Assembly: GCA_050180895.1 (NCBI GenBank)
Contig: JBFXDS010000016.1
Coordinates: 20,035 to 84,034, forward strand
Source of the DNA: JBGPEQ01 sp050180895
GTDB lineage: Bacteria > Pseudomonadota > Alphaproteobacteria > Dongiales > Dongiaceae
DNA: 64,000 bases
Direction: 5' to 3'
Shown here: positions 34,687 to 43,207 of the stretch, piece after piece
Numbering within the stretch: position 1 is the first letter of the stretch
Layout of the letters: each line of letters opens with the position of its first letter
Position numbers and translations under genes: made by a program
Notes under the pieces: generated by a model
What the model was told of the DNA's origin: nothing
Databases searched by the model: none
What the model saw: only the letters and a program-made list of their open reading frames with translations

Positions 34687-35753
34687 GGCAGCGGTTTCGG
34701 CGAATCGCTGAGCGTGCGCAGATAGGCGAGCAGCGCCGCCCGATCCTCCGGCTTCTTGAGGCCCGGGAAGATCATCTTGTTGCCCGGCGCATAGTCGCGC
34801 GGCGCGGTCAGGTACTTGTCGAGCTCCTCGTAGGTCCACGCCTTGCCCAGGCCCTTGATCGCGTCGGAGTAGTTGAAACTGTCGAGATGCGCCTGCTTCG
34901 CGCCGACGATGTCCCACAGGTTGGGCCCCACCTTGTTCGGGCCGCCCTTGTCGAAGCTGTGGCAGGCCTTGCACCGGGCGGCGATCTTCTCGCCGGCAGC
35001 CGGATCGGCTGCCTTCAGAAGATCGGAGAGCCCGCCGCCGGCGGCCGCGGTCTGCTCGCCGGCCGCCGCCGCCGGCGGCTGCTCGGCGGCTGGGGCCGCG
35101 CCCGTCGTCGTTTCGGTGGTCGTTCCAGTTTCCGCCGGAGTCGTCGCCTCGATGTCGGCCGCGCCGGTCGGGACGTCGGTCGTCGCCGGCGCCTCTGCCG
35201 CCGTCGTCGCCGCCTCGACGGCGGCGGCGTCGGGAAGCGGCAACGGCGAATCCGATTGCGTGCGCAGCCAGGCGATCAGGTCGGCCCGCTCCTGCACCTT
35301 CTTGATGCCGGCGAACGCCATCTTGGTGCCCGGTGCATAGGTCCGCGGCGCGTGCAGCCAGGCGTTGAGCGATTCGTAGTCCCAGTTGCCGGGCTTGCTC
35401 TTGAGCGCGTCGGAATAGGCAAAGCCCTCGATATGGCCGTGCGGCGCGCCGACGACTCCCCACAGGTTCGGCCCGACCTTGTTGGCGCCGCCCTTTTCGG
35501 CGGTGTGACACGAGGTGCACTTCTTGAACGCGGCCTCGCCCGCGGCGAGGTCGGCGGCCGCCAGCAGCGGGATCACCGGCTCGAGCGTGTCGGCCGGCGC
35601 CGGTCCCGGCGCCTCGCCCTGCGGCACCGCCACGGCGACCGTCCCGCCATGCTGCGGCTGGACCAGGGACTTGGCGAGAATGCTCGAGACCAGCAGCACG
35701 AAGCCCCCGAGCAGGATGGCGCCGACGATCTTGTTGAGCTCGAACGAATTCAT
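34683..35753 (-). CDS. Membrane-anchored cytochrome c with two haem domains (CycM-like tandem)
   Basis: A 356-residue protein. An uncleaved N-terminal anchor (IVGAILLGGFVLLVSSILA) is followed by two class I cytochrome c domains of the CycM type. Haem sites are CTSCH at 79-83 and CKACH at 261-265, with axial methionines in PGTKMAF and PGNKMIF. The domains share KGG-NKVGPNLW and the terminal TQSDSPLPLP/TLSDSPKPLP, so they arose by duplication. A linker of about 65 residues rich in Ala, Thr, Glu and Pro separates them. CycM usually has one domain and shuttles electrons from the bc1 complex to the aa3 oxidase. The start ATG at 35751-35753 was chosen since it directly precedes the anchor. Confidence 0.92.
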   Translation of the reverse strand: MNSFELNKIVGAILLGGFVLLVSSILAKSLVQPQHGGTVAVAVPQGEAPGPAPADTLEPVIPLLAAADLAAGEAAFKKCTSCHTAEKGGANKVGPNLWGVVGAPHGHIEGFAYSDALKSKPGNWDYESLNAWLHAPRTYAPGTKMAFAGIKKVQERADLIAWLRTQSDSPLPLPDAAAVEAATTAAEAPATTDVPTGAADIEATTPAETGTTTETTTGAAPAAEQPPAAAAGEQTAAAGGGLSDLLKAADPAAGEKIAARCKACHSFDKGGPNKVGPNLWDIVGAKQAHLDSFNYSDAIKGLGKAWTYEELDKYLTAPRDYAPGNKMIFPGLKKPEDRAALLAYLRTLSDSPKPLP

Positions 35754-35938
35754 CCCCAGGACCCCGTGGATTGGCCGGGCCGACTCCGGCGGCAACGGGC
35801 GCGGAATTTACCGGCTGACGCGCCCGCTGTCCAATCGCGCTGCCGCGCCGGCGGATGCAAAGTTGCGTCCTCTGCGCCCTCTGTGGTGTATCTGCCCGCG
35901 TCGCGGCAATATGCCGCAAGCCCTGGGGAGAACCCGCC

Positions 35939-36721
35939 TTGCCCGCCGGAACGCCGCGCCAGCCGATCGTCGTCATTCCCGCCCGCATGGCCTCGTCCCG
36001 CCTGCCCGGCAAGCCGCTGGCCGATATCGGCGGCTTGCCGATGATCGTCCATGTCTACCGGCGCGCGGTGGAGGCGGCGGTCGGGCCGGTCCTGGTGGCC
36101 TGTGCCGAGGCCGCCATCGCCGACGCCGTCAGGAAGGCCGGCGGCGAGGCCGTGCTGACGCGCCCGGATCACCCGTCCGGATCGGACCGCATCTTCGAGG
36201 CCGTGCAGCGGGCCGATCCGGCCGGCCGCCACGACGCGGTCGTCAATCTGCAGGGCGACCTGCCGACCGTGGAGCCGCAGGCGATCCGCGCCGTGCTGGC
36301 GCCGCTCGCCGATCCTGCGGTCGATATCGGCACCATCGTCACCCTGATCAATTCGGCGGAGGAGCACGACAACCCCAACATGGTCAAGGCGGCCGTCGCC
36401 TTCGTCGAGCCGCAACCGGGCGCGCCCGCCGTGGGACGCGCCCTCTATTTCAGCCGCCTGCCGGTGCCGGCGGGCGAGGGGCCGCGCTACCACCATATCG
36501 GCATCTATGCCTTTCGCCGCGCCGCGCTGGCGCGCTTCGTCACGTTGCCGCCCGGCGGCCTCGAGCGGCGCGAGCGGCTGGAGCAGCTGCGCGCGCTCGA
36601 AGCCGGCATGCGCATCGACGCCGCGCTCGTTGACTCGGCTCCGTTCGGCGTCGATACTCCGGCCGACCTCGCGCGCGCCCGAGCGATACTGTCCCCCGGC
36701 ATGACTTTGACCCCGAAATGA
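35939..36721 (+). CDS. kdsB: 3-deoxy-manno-octulosonate cytidylyltransferase
   Basis: A 260-residue CMP-Kdo synthetase that activates Kdo for lipopolysaccharide core synthesis. Motifs: VIPARMASSRLPGKPLADIG (CTP binding), RPDHPSGSDRIFEAV, VNLQGDLPTVEPQAI and YHHIGIYAFRR. The start is TTG at 35939, eight bases after GGGGAG; this gives the usual short N-terminus before PIVVIPAR. Its TGA overlaps the pheA ATG in an ATGA, so the two are coupled, an arrangement common in Alphaproteobacteria. Confidence 0.96.
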   Translation: MPAGTPRQPIVVIPARMASSRLPGKPLADIGGLPMIVHVYRRAVEAAVGPVLVACAEAAIADAVRKAGGEAVLTRPDHPSGSDRIFEAVQRADPAGRHDAVVNLQGDLPTVEPQAIRAVLAPLADPAVDIGTIVTLINSAEEHDNPNMVKAAVAFVEPQPGAPAVGRALYFSRLPVPAGEGPRYHHIGIYAFRRAALARFVTLPPGGLERRERLEQLRALEAGMRIDAALVDSAPFGVDTPADLARARAILSPGMTLTPK

Positions 36722-37566
36722 GCGGCCCCACCAACGCCATCGCCTTCCAGGGCGAGCCCGGCGCCTACGGCGACCTCGCCTGCCGCACCGTGCATCCGCA
36801 GTTGGCGACCTTGCCCTGCGCCACCTTCGAGGACACCTTCGCGGCGGTGCGCGAGGGCCGCGCCGACATGGCGATGATCCCCATCGACAACTCGGTCGCC
36901 GGCCGCGTCGCCGACATCCACCACCTGCTGCCGGATTCCGGTCTGCATATCGTCGGCGAGCATTTTCAGCGCGTCGTCCATCACCTGCTGGCGCCCAAGG
37001 GCGCCACCATCGAGGGCCTGAAGGTGGTGCACAGCCATGTGCATGCGCTGCCGCAATGCCGCAAGCTGATCCGCGAGCTCGGCCTGAAGGCCGTCGTCCA
37101 TGCCGACACCGCCGGCGCCGCTGCCGATGTCGCCGCCCGCAACGACCCGACGCAGGGCGCCATCGCCTCGGCGCTCGCCGGCGAGATCTACGGCCTCGTC
37201 TCCCTGCGCGCCGACGTCGCCGACCAGCAGCAGAACACGACGCGCTTCGTCGTCATGCAGCGCGAGCCCTTCGACCCCGATCCGAAGGCCGGTCCGGTGC
37301 TCACCAGCTTCGTCTTCCGCGTGCGCAGCGTGCCGGCCGCGCTCTACAAGGCGCTCGGCGGCTTCGCCACCAACGGCGTCAACATCGTCAAGCTCGAGAG
37401 CTACATGATCGACGCCTGGTTCACCGTCGCCCAGTTCTACGCCGAGATCGAGGGCCACCCGGATAACCGCTCCGTCCGCTTGGCCATGGAGGAGCTGGGA
37501 TTCTTTTCCCGCGAGGTGAAGATCCTCGGCGTCTACCCCGCGCATCCGTTCCGCCGGGGCGGATAG
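36718..37566 (+). CDS. pheA: Prephenate dehydratase
   Basis: A 282-residue stand-alone prephenate dehydratase for phenylalanine synthesis. The catalytic half has IAFQGEPGAYGDLACR, IPIDNSVAGRVADIHHLL and the NTTRFVVMQ motif with the catalytic threonine. A C-terminal ACT domain (TSFVFRVRSVPAALYKALGG, then NIVKLESY) provides phenylalanine feedback control. No chorismate mutase domain is present. The start overlaps kdsB by four bases. Confidence 0.96.
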   Translation: MSGPTNAIAFQGEPGAYGDLACRTVHPQLATLPCATFEDTFAAVREGRADMAMIPIDNSVAGRVADIHHLLPDSGLHIVGEHFQRVVHHLLAPKGATIEGLKVVHSHVHALPQCRKLIRELGLKAVVHADTAGAAADVAARNDPTQGAIASALAGEIYGLVSLRADVADQQQNTTRFVVMQREPFDPDPKAGPVLTSFVFRVRSVPAALYKALGGFATNGVNIVKLESYMIDAWFTVAQFYAEIEGHPDNRSVRLAMEELGFFSREVKILGVYPAHPFRRGG

Positions 37567-37586
37567 GGGCGCGCTGCTCGGGCGGA

Positions 37587-38534
37587 CTACCCCTCCGCCA
37601 GCCAGTCCTCCAGGAGCCGCCGCGCGATCGAATCGCGGCGCGGCAGGCGGAATGCCTCGGTCTCCGGCGAGGCCAGCAGCTCCGCCCGTGTGTACCAGCG
37701 CGCCGTCTCCAGCTCGTCCATCGCCAAAGCCAGATCGGTCGCCTCGGCGCGCGCGGTGAACCCCAGCATGATCGAGGCGGGGAAGGGCCAGGGCTGCGAG
37801 GAGTGATAGCGCACGTCGGTGACGGCGATGCCGACTTCCTCGGCCACCTCGCGCCGCACCGCGTCCTCCAGGCTCTCCCCCGGCTCGACGAATCCGGCCA
37901 GCACCGAATGCATGCCCGCGGGCCAGACCTTCTGACGGCCGAGCACCACACGGTCACCGCCGTCATGCACCAGCATGATCACCGCCGGGTCTGTGCGCGG
38001 GAAATGCGAGGCGCCGCAGGCCGCGCTGGTGCAGCGGCGCACATGGCCGGCCTCGGCGCTTTCGGTCGGATGGCCGCAGACGCCGCAGAAGCGGTGCCGT
38101 GCGTGCCAGTGCATCATGCCGCGGGCATAAGCGAGGAGGGCGCCCTGGTCGCGGTCCATGAGCGGCCCGACCGCGCGCAGGTCGGCGAACGTCGCCGCCT
38201 CGGCCAGGCCGGCCACCGGCGCCGGGTCGTCGAGATCCGAGATCTCGATGGCGAAGTGGGCGACGCGCTCGTAGAAGCCGAGGAAGGCAATCTCCCGCAC
38301 CTCGCGCAGCAGGTGCTGGGCTCGCACGACCGACAGCCAGGCCGCGCCCGGCGCGCTGCCGGTCCCCGGGCTTGACCCGGGGATCACCAGGTTGTGCGCC
38401 CGCCACACCGGCAGGATGCGTGTCGTCGGGTCGGCCAGGCGCTCGGCGATCCAGGCGGCGTCGCGCCGCAGCTGCGCCAGCCGGTCGAGGGCGGCGCCGG
38501 CATAGAAGTTTGGCCGCAACGGATCAGCCGGCAT
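37587..38534 (-). CDS. nudC: NADH pyrophosphatase NudC with an embedded palindromic element
   Basis: A 315-residue Nudix hydrolase that cleaves NAD(H) and removes NAD caps from RNA. The four-cysteine zinc ribbon is RFCGVCGHPTES with RCTSAACGASHFPR, followed by DPAVIMLV. The Nudix box is GFVEPGESLEDAVRREVAEE VG-type, and the NudC-specific SQPWPFPASIMLGF follows. Residues 49-59 (LVIPGSSPGTG) are encoded by a palindrome that matches an intergenic repeat at 48146-48233, inserted in frame in the N-terminal domain. The start overlaps the terC stop by 11 bases. Confidence 0.94.
   Translation of the reverse strand: MPADPLRPNFYAGAALDRLAQLRRDAAWIAERLADPTTRILPVWRAHNLVIPGSSPGTGSAPGAAWLSVVRAQHLLREVREIAFLGFYERVAHFAIEISDLDDPAPVAGLAEAATFADLRAVGPLMDRDQGALLAYARGMMHWHARHRFCGVCGHPTESAEAGHVRRCTSAACGASHFPRTDPAVIMLVHDGGDRVVLGRQKVWPAGMHSVLAGFVEPGESLEDAVRREVAEEVGIAVTDVRYHSSQPWPFPASIMLGFTARAEATDLALAMDELETARWYTRAELLASPETEAFRLPRRDSIARRLLEDWLAEG
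38361..38388. repeat. Palindromic element inside nudC (CCCGGGTCAAGCCCGGG family)
   Basis: The bases CCCCGGGCTTGACCCGGGG form an interrupted palindrome with GGTGAT-type flanks, the same core as both arms of the intergenic element at 48146-48233. Here it lies within coding sequence and is translated. Confidence 0.8.
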
Positions 38535-39303
38535 CGCCGTTGCCGCCGTCGGCGCCCGCCGCCGGCGCTTCGGCATAGCGCTGGCGCAGATGCACCGGCT
38601 TGCGGCGCCGGCGCGCCAACAGGTTGAGCGCCTCGACGAAGACCGAGAATCCCATCGCGGCGTAGATGTAGCCCTTCGGCACATGCACGCCGAAGCCGTC
38701 GGCGATCAGCGTCGTGCCGATCAGCACCAGGAAGGCGAGGGCCAGCATCTTCACCGTCGGATGGCGCTGCACGAAGCTGCTGACCGGTCCCGATGCCGCC
38801 AGCATGATGATCACGGCGATGATGACGGCGGTCACCATGACCCAGATATGGTTGGCCATGCCGACCGCGGTGATGACCGAATCGAGCGAGAAGATGATGT
38901 CAAGCACGGCGATCTGCGTGACGACGGCGGCGAACGCGGCATGGACGCGCGCCGACGTCTCGCCCTCCTCGCCCTCCAGGCTGTCGTGGATCTCGTGCGT
39001 CGCCTTGTACAGGAGGAACAGGCCGCCGCCGATCAGGATCAGGTCGCGCCACGACAGCGGATGCCCGAACAGCTCGAACAGCGGCGCCGTCAGACCGATC
39101 ACCCAGGCGATCGCGCCCAACAGCATGAGCCGCGTGATCAGCGCCAGGGCGATGCCGATGCGCCGTGCCGACGCGCGCTGTTCCGGCGGCAGCTTCTCGA
39201 CGAGAACGGCGATGAACACCAGATTGTCGATGCCGAGGACGATCTCGAGGGTGGTCAGCGTCAGCAGGCTGAGCCAGATCTCCGGGTTCGCCAGCCACTC
39301 CAT
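38524..39303 (-). CDS. TerC-family integral membrane protein
   Basis: A 259-residue TerC/YgjT-type membrane protein with about seven helices. Family signatures are TLEIVLGIDNLVFIAVLVEK with an intramembrane Asp, and LDIIFSLDSVITAVGM with the second conserved Asp. Recent work on TerC relatives ties them to metal (Mn2+, Ca2+) handling and metalation of secreted proteins. The C-terminus is basic and cytoplasmic. It overlaps the start of nudC, so the two form an operon. The start is the ATG at 39301-39303 (MEWLANPEIW), which is standard for the family. Confidence 0.92.
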   Translation of the reverse strand: MEWLANPEIWLSLLTLTTLEIVLGIDNLVFIAVLVEKLPPEQRASARRIGIALALITRLMLLGAIAWVIGLTAPLFELFGHPLSWRDLILIGGGLFLLYKATHEIHDSLEGEEGETSARVHAAFAAVVTQIAVLDIIFSLDSVITAVGMANHIWVMVTAVIIAVIIMLAASGPVSSFVQRHPTVKMLALAFLVLIGTTLIADGFGVHVPKGYIYAAMGFSVFVEALNLLARRRRKPVHLRQRYAEAPAAGADGGNGDAG

Positions 39304-39470
39304 CGTCGATTGCCTTCCCTGCGGTTCCGCGGCGGACCCTGCCCGATTTGACCTGATCGGGCAACAGCGCCAATGTCTTGCATGGGCGTATTGCAATCCC
39401 ATGTCTGAGCGGGTATGGCGCGGCGGCGCCGTTCATGTAGGGTTCAGCCGGAATCGGAGATACTCGGGTC

Positions 39471-40136
39471 ATGCGCTACATCGGACTGCTCGTGGGATTG
39501 ATGATGGCCGTGCCGGCGCCGTGGCCGACGGCCGCCGGCAGCAACGAGTTGGCGTTCGCCAGCTTTCCGCCGGCCGGACGGCTCGACTACCGCGTGATCC
39601 GCGACGGCGACGATATCGGCACCCAGTCGGTCGAGTTCATCCGCAAGGACGATCGGCTCACCGTCCGCACGCATGTGAGCATCCTCGTCACCCTGCTCGG
39701 GATTCCCGTCTACCGCTTCACCCATCAGGCCGAGGAGCAGTGGCAGGACGGCGAACTCGCCAGCCTCACCTCGCGCAGCAACGATGACGGCGAGCCGCGC
39801 CAGGTCGCGATCAAGCGCGAGGGCGACCGCCTGCGCGGCACCTACAACGGCCACCCCGTCGACCTTCCGGGGACGATGATTCCGGCGAGCCTGTGGCACC
39901 CCGAGACGGTCAGCCAGACCGTGCTGCTCGATCCGATCAAGGGACGCGAGCGCCAGGTCGCCGTGGCGGATAAGGGCGAGGAGACCATCAAGATCCGCGG
40001 CCAGGCGGTTGCGGCGCACCGCTACGCGATGACCGGCCAGATCGTCCGCGACATCTGGTACGGCCCCGACGGTCAGGTCGTCGAGGTGCGGTTTCCCGGC
40101 AAGGACGGATCGCAGATCGCCCTGATCCTGCGCTGA
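39471..40136 (+). CDS. DUF6134-family exported protein
   Basis: A 221-residue protein with a signal peptide (IGLLVGLMMAVPAPWPTAAG). The mature part is beta-rich: GRLDYRVIRDGDDIGTQSVE, a membrane-proximal HVSILVTLLGIPVYRF strand and a C-terminal DIWYGPDGQVVEVRFPGKDG. This matches the DUF6134 family of periplasmic proteins common in Alphaproteobacteria. Function unknown; the fold suggests a lipid- or ligand-binding beta barrel. The SRP RNA gene begins 41 bases downstream. Confidence 0.82.
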   Translation: MRYIGLLVGLMMAVPAPWPTAAGSNELAFASFPPAGRLDYRVIRDGDDIGTQSVEFIRKDDRLTVRTHVSILVTLLGIPVYRFTHQAEEQWQDGELASLTSRSNDDGEPRQVAIKREGDRLRGTYNGHPVDLPGTMIPASLWHPETVSQTVLLDPIKGRERQVAVADKGEETIKIRGQAVAAHRYAMTGQIVRDIWYGPDGQVVEVRFPGKDGSQIALILR

Positions 40137-40140
40137 GCCC

Positions 40141-40171
40141 TTGCCCCGGCGCGGGGCAAAGCTGATATAGT
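40141..40171 (+). promoter_or_regulatory. Promoter of the SRP RNA gene overlapping a hairpin
   Basis: A -10 hexamer TATAGT (40166-40171) lies six bases before the RNA 5' end, with TTGCCC (40141-40146) 19 bases upstream as a -35. The -35 is part of a perfect hairpin TTGCCCC-GGCGC-GGGGCAA (40141-40159) that could terminate the upstream gene. Confidence 0.5.
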
Positions 40172-40177
40172 GTCGTC

Positions 40178-40274
40178 GGGAGGTTGGCGGCGGACGGGCG
40201 TCTCGCCAACCCGGCCAGGTCCGGAAGGAAGCAGCCGTAACGAGTTTCCGCCCGGGTCGCTAGTCCAGCCTCCC
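40178..40274 (+). ncRNA. ffs: Signal recognition particle RNA (4.5S type)
   Basis: The conserved SRP domain IV is present: GGCCAGGTCCGGAAGGAAGC followed by AGCCGTAACGA. The ends GGGAGGTTGG and CCAGCCTCCC pair to close a single long hairpin of 97 bases. This is the short bacterial SRP RNA that binds Ffh. Its position just before dnaX is the standard alphaproteobacterial context. Confidence 0.95.
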
Positions 40275-40339
40275 ACCGTCCCGATCGGCTGCGGCCGTTC
40301 GCCCCCGACCTCGATGGTGCAGGAGTCGCCTCGTCCGCC

Positions 40340-42097
40340 ATGCCGGCCGCTGAAAACACCGTTGGCGCGACCTACCGCGTCCTGGCGCGGAAATACCGGC
40401 CGACGACCTTTGCCCAGCTCATCGGTCAGGACGCCATGGTGCGGACCCTGACCAACGCCTTCGCCGGCGGCCGGGTCGCCCAGGCCTTCATGCTCACGGG
40501 CGTGCGCGGCGTCGGCAAGACCACGACTGCGCGCATCATCGCCCGCGCGCTCAACTGCATCGGCCCGGACGGCCAGGGCAGCCCCACCGCCACGCCTTGC
40601 GGCGTCTGCGACAACTGCGTCGCCATCGCCGAGGACCGCCATGTCGACGTGCTGGAGTTGGACGCGGCAAGTCGGGCCGGTGGCGTGAACGAAGTTCGTG
40701 AACTCGTTGACGGTGTGCGCTACCGGCCGGTGAGCGCTCGCTACAAGGTCTACATCATCGACGAAGTCCACATGATGACTCCCCAGGGCTTCAACGCGTT
40801 GCTGAAGACGCTCGAAGAGCCGCCGTCGCATGTGAAGTTCATCTTCGCGACCACCGACATTCGGAAAGTTCCGATCACAATTCTGTCTCGCTGCCAGCGC
40901 TTCGACCTGCGTCGCATCGACGTTGACACGCTGACCAAGCTCTATACCGATGTCACCAAGGCCGAAGGCGTCGAGATTGCACCCGCCGCCCTCGCCCTGA
41001 TTGCACGCGCCGCCGACGGCTCCGCGCGCGACGGGCTGTCGCTGCTCGACCAGGCGATCGCCCGCGCCGATGGCCCGGTGGGCGAGGCCGACGTGCGCGA
41101 CATGCTCGGCCTTGCCGACCGCACGCAGCTGTTCGATCTCTACGACCTGCTCATGCGCGGCGACGCCAAGGCCGCCCTCGACCTCATGGGCGCGCTCTAC
41201 GCCGCCGGGGCCGACCCGGCCGTGGTCGTGCAGGACCTGCTGGAGCTCACCCATTGGCTCACGCGCCTCAAGCTCGTGCCGGCGGCGGCCGAGGCGCCGG
41301 GCGTGCCGGAGGTGGAGCGCGTGCGCGGCGGCGGCATGGCCGCCAAGCTGAGCACCGCCCAGCTCGCGCGCGTCTGGCAGATGCTGCTCAAAGGGCTCGC
41401 CGAGGTGCAGACCGCGCCGATGCCGCTGCAGGCCGCCGAGATGGTCCTCATCCGCCTCACCCATGCCGCCGACCTGCCCACGCCGGCCGATCTCGTGCGC
41501 CAGCTGCAGAACGGCGGCGGCGCGGCCCAGCTCGATACCATGCCGCCGGGCGGCGGGACCGATCGCGCGGGCCCGGTGACGACGGCGGTCGCGCCCGCGC
41601 CGCAGACGCCGCGCCCGGAGCCGGACGATCGACCGCGCGCCTTCGCCGCCGGCGGGGCAACGATGCCGGCGCCGGTCGAAGCGGTCGAGGCGGCGCCGGG
41701 TCCGGACAGCTTTGCCGCCGTCGTCGCCCTGCTCGGCGAACGGCGCGAGGCCATCCTGCAGGCGCATCTCAGGAACAACGTTCACCTCGTGCGCTTCGAG
41801 CCCGGCCGCATCGAGATCCGTCCCGACGAGCATGCGCCGCGCACGCTCGCGAACCGCCTGGGCGCGCTGCTCTCCGACTGGACCGGCCGCCGCTGGGTCG
41901 TCGCGATCTCCGGCGAGCCCGGCGAGCCGACCCTAGGCGAGCAGGACGCCGCGAAGGATCGTCAGGAACGTGCGGAGATCACCGCTCATCCCCTGGTGCA
42001 GGCGGTGATGGCAACATTTCCCGGCGCCGCCATCGAAACCATCCGCGACCTCTCGGCCGCCATCGACATCCCGACCGACGGAGACCCCGACGCATGA
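40340..42097 (+). CDS. dnaX: DNA polymerase III subunit tau/gamma
   Basis: A 585-residue clamp-loader ATPase. Walker A is GVRGVGKTTTARIIA, the zinc module CGVCDNCVAIAED, Walker B IIDEVHMM, sensor-1 FIFATTDIRKVP and the arginine finger SRCQRFDLRRI. A Pro/Ala-rich linker (residues about 390-465) leads to the tau domain for polymerase contact. No A-rich slippery heptamer was seen, so there is no sign of a frameshifted gamma product. The TGA overlaps the ybaB ATG in an ATGA. Confidence 0.97.
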   Translation: MPAAENTVGATYRVLARKYRPTTFAQLIGQDAMVRTLTNAFAGGRVAQAFMLTGVRGVGKTTTARIIARALNCIGPDGQGSPTATPCGVCDNCVAIAEDRHVDVLELDAASRAGGVNEVRELVDGVRYRPVSARYKVYIIDEVHMMTPQGFNALLKTLEEPPSHVKFIFATTDIRKVPITILSRCQRFDLRRIDVDTLTKLYTDVTKAEGVEIAPAALALIARAADGSARDGLSLLDQAIARADGPVGEADVRDMLGLADRTQLFDLYDLLMRGDAKAALDLMGALYAAGADPAVVVQDLLELTHWLTRLKLVPAAAEAPGVPEVERVRGGGMAAKLSTAQLARVWQMLLKGLAEVQTAPMPLQAAEMVLIRLTHAADLPTPADLVRQLQNGGGAAQLDTMPPGGGTDRAGPVTTAVAPAPQTPRPEPDDRPRAFAAGGATMPAPVEAVEAAPGPDSFAAVVALLGERREAILQAHLRNNVHLVRFEPGRIEIRPDEHAPRTLANRLGALLSDWTGRRWVVAISGEPGEPTLGEQDAAKDRQERAEITAHPLVQAVMATFPGAAIETIRDLSAAIDIPTDGDPDA

Positions 42098-42417
42098 AGA
42101 ATCTGACCCAGATGATGAAGCAGGCCCAGGCCATGCAGGCCAAGATGCAGGAGATGCAGGCGGCGCTCGAGCGCACCGAGGTCACCGGGGTATCCGGCGG
42201 CGGCATGGTCACGGTCACCGTCAGCGGCAAGGGCGAGATGCGCCGCATCAAGATCGATCCGAAGCTGGTCGATCCCGGCGATGTCGCGATGCTGGAAGAC
42301 CTGGTCGTCGCCGCCGTCAACGATGCCCGCGCGAAGGTCGAGCAGCAGATGCAGGCCGAGATGGCCAAGCTCACCGGCGGCCTCCAGCTCCCGCCCGGCC
42401 TCAAGCTGCCGTTCTGA
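42094..42417 (+). CDS. ybaB: YbaB/EbfC nucleoid-associated protein
   Basis: A 107-residue DNA-binding protein of the YbaB/EbfC family. It starts with the helical KNLTQMMKQAQAMQAKMQEM, followed by the core VTGVSGGGMVTVTVSGKGEM and DPGDVAMLEDLVVAAVNDA. It dimerises and binds DNA in a sequence-loose way, with proposed roles in nucleoid structure and RecR-linked repair. It sits in the conserved dnaX-ybaB-recR order. Confidence 0.96.
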   Translation: MKNLTQMMKQAQAMQAKMQEMQAALERTEVTGVSGGGMVTVTVSGKGEMRRIKIDPKLVDPGDVAMLEDLVVAAVNDARAKVEQQMQAEMAKLTGGLQLPPGLKLPF

Positions 42418-42456
42418 ATTCTCTCCCCACCGGGCGACGATCCGGGATCGGCAGGC

Positions 42457-42539
42457 TGCGTCCTTCGACAGGCTCAGGATGAGGATCGTTCTTCGTGCCA
42501 CCAAGGCTTTTCCTCATCCTGAGCCTGTCGAAGGACGCA
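42457..42539. repeat. 83-bp inverted repeat family (TGCGTCCTTCGACAGG), copy A
   Basis: Arms of about 26 bases (TGCGTCCTTCGACAGGCTCA and its complement) surround a centre with CGTGCCACCAAG. It lies between ybaB and recR, so it interrupts an otherwise conserved operon. Full copies of the same length occur at 46840, 52535 and 60767. A shortened copy is at 63669. Confidence 0.9.
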
Positions 42540-42564
42540 GGATAGTTCTGCAGCCATACCGCGC

Positions 42565-43158
42565 ATGACCGTCTCCGACATCGACCGCCTGATCCAACTG
42601 CTCGCCAGGGTGCCGGGACTCGGTCCGCGCTCGGCCCGCCGCGCCGCGCTGCATCTTCTGAAGAAGCGCGAGCTGCTGATGCAGCCGCTCGCCCGCGCGC
42701 TCGATGACGCGGCTGCCAACATCCGGAGTTGTGCGCAGTGCGGCAACCTGGACACGGCCGATCCCTGCGTCATCTGCGCCGATCCGCGCCGCGACGCCGC
42801 GACCATCTGCGTCGTCGCCGACGTCGCCGATCTGTGGGCGCTGGAACGCGCCGCCTCCTACAAGGGCCGCTACCATGTGCTCGGCGGCACGCTGTCCGCC
42901 CTCGACGGCATGGGCCCCGACCAGCTCAACATCGCCGGCCTCGTCCGCCGCGCCGGCGAGCCGGCGGTGAAGGAAATCATTCTCGCCACCGGCGCCACCG
43001 TCGACGGCCAGACCACGGCCCACTATATCGCCGACCGCCTGGCCGGCCTCGAGGTCACCATCTCCCGCCTCGCCCACGGCGTCCCCGTCGGCGGCGAGCT
43101 TGACTATCTCGACGACGGCACGCTCACGGCGGCGCTGAAGGCCCGCCGGCCGGTCTGA
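42565..43158 (+). CDS. recR: Recombination mediator protein RecR
   Basis: A 197-residue RecR of the RecFOR pathway, which loads RecA at gaps. The helix-hairpin-helix is RVPGLGPRSARRAALHLL, the zinc site CAQCGNLDTADPCVIC, and the Toprim domain opens with TICVVADVADLWALE. The C-terminus (HYIADRLAGLEVTISRLAHG) is the normal Walker-B-like tail. It is separated from ybaB by an 83-bp repeat copy. Confidence 0.97.
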   Translation: MTVSDIDRLIQLLARVPGLGPRSARRAALHLLKKRELLMQPLARALDDAAANIRSCAQCGNLDTADPCVICADPRRDAATICVVADVADLWALERAASYKGRYHVLGGTLSALDGMGPDQLNIAGLVRRAGEPAVKEIILATGATVDGQTTAHYIADRLAGLEVTISRLAHGVPVGGELDYLDDGTLTAALKARRPV

Positions 43159-43207
43159 GACGGCTTTCGCTCGACAGCCGCGCCGGCGCTCCCCTACCAT
43201 CCGCGCC

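Noticed and set aside
40073..41833. 586-codon minus-strand open frame opposite dnaX and ffs
   Set aside because: It runs through the SRP RNA gene and opposite all DnaX motifs, so it is not a real gene.
40340..42097. Programmed frameshift in dnaX for a gamma subunit
   Set aside because: No A-AAA-AAG type heptamer or downstream stem was found; many Alphaproteobacteria do without it.
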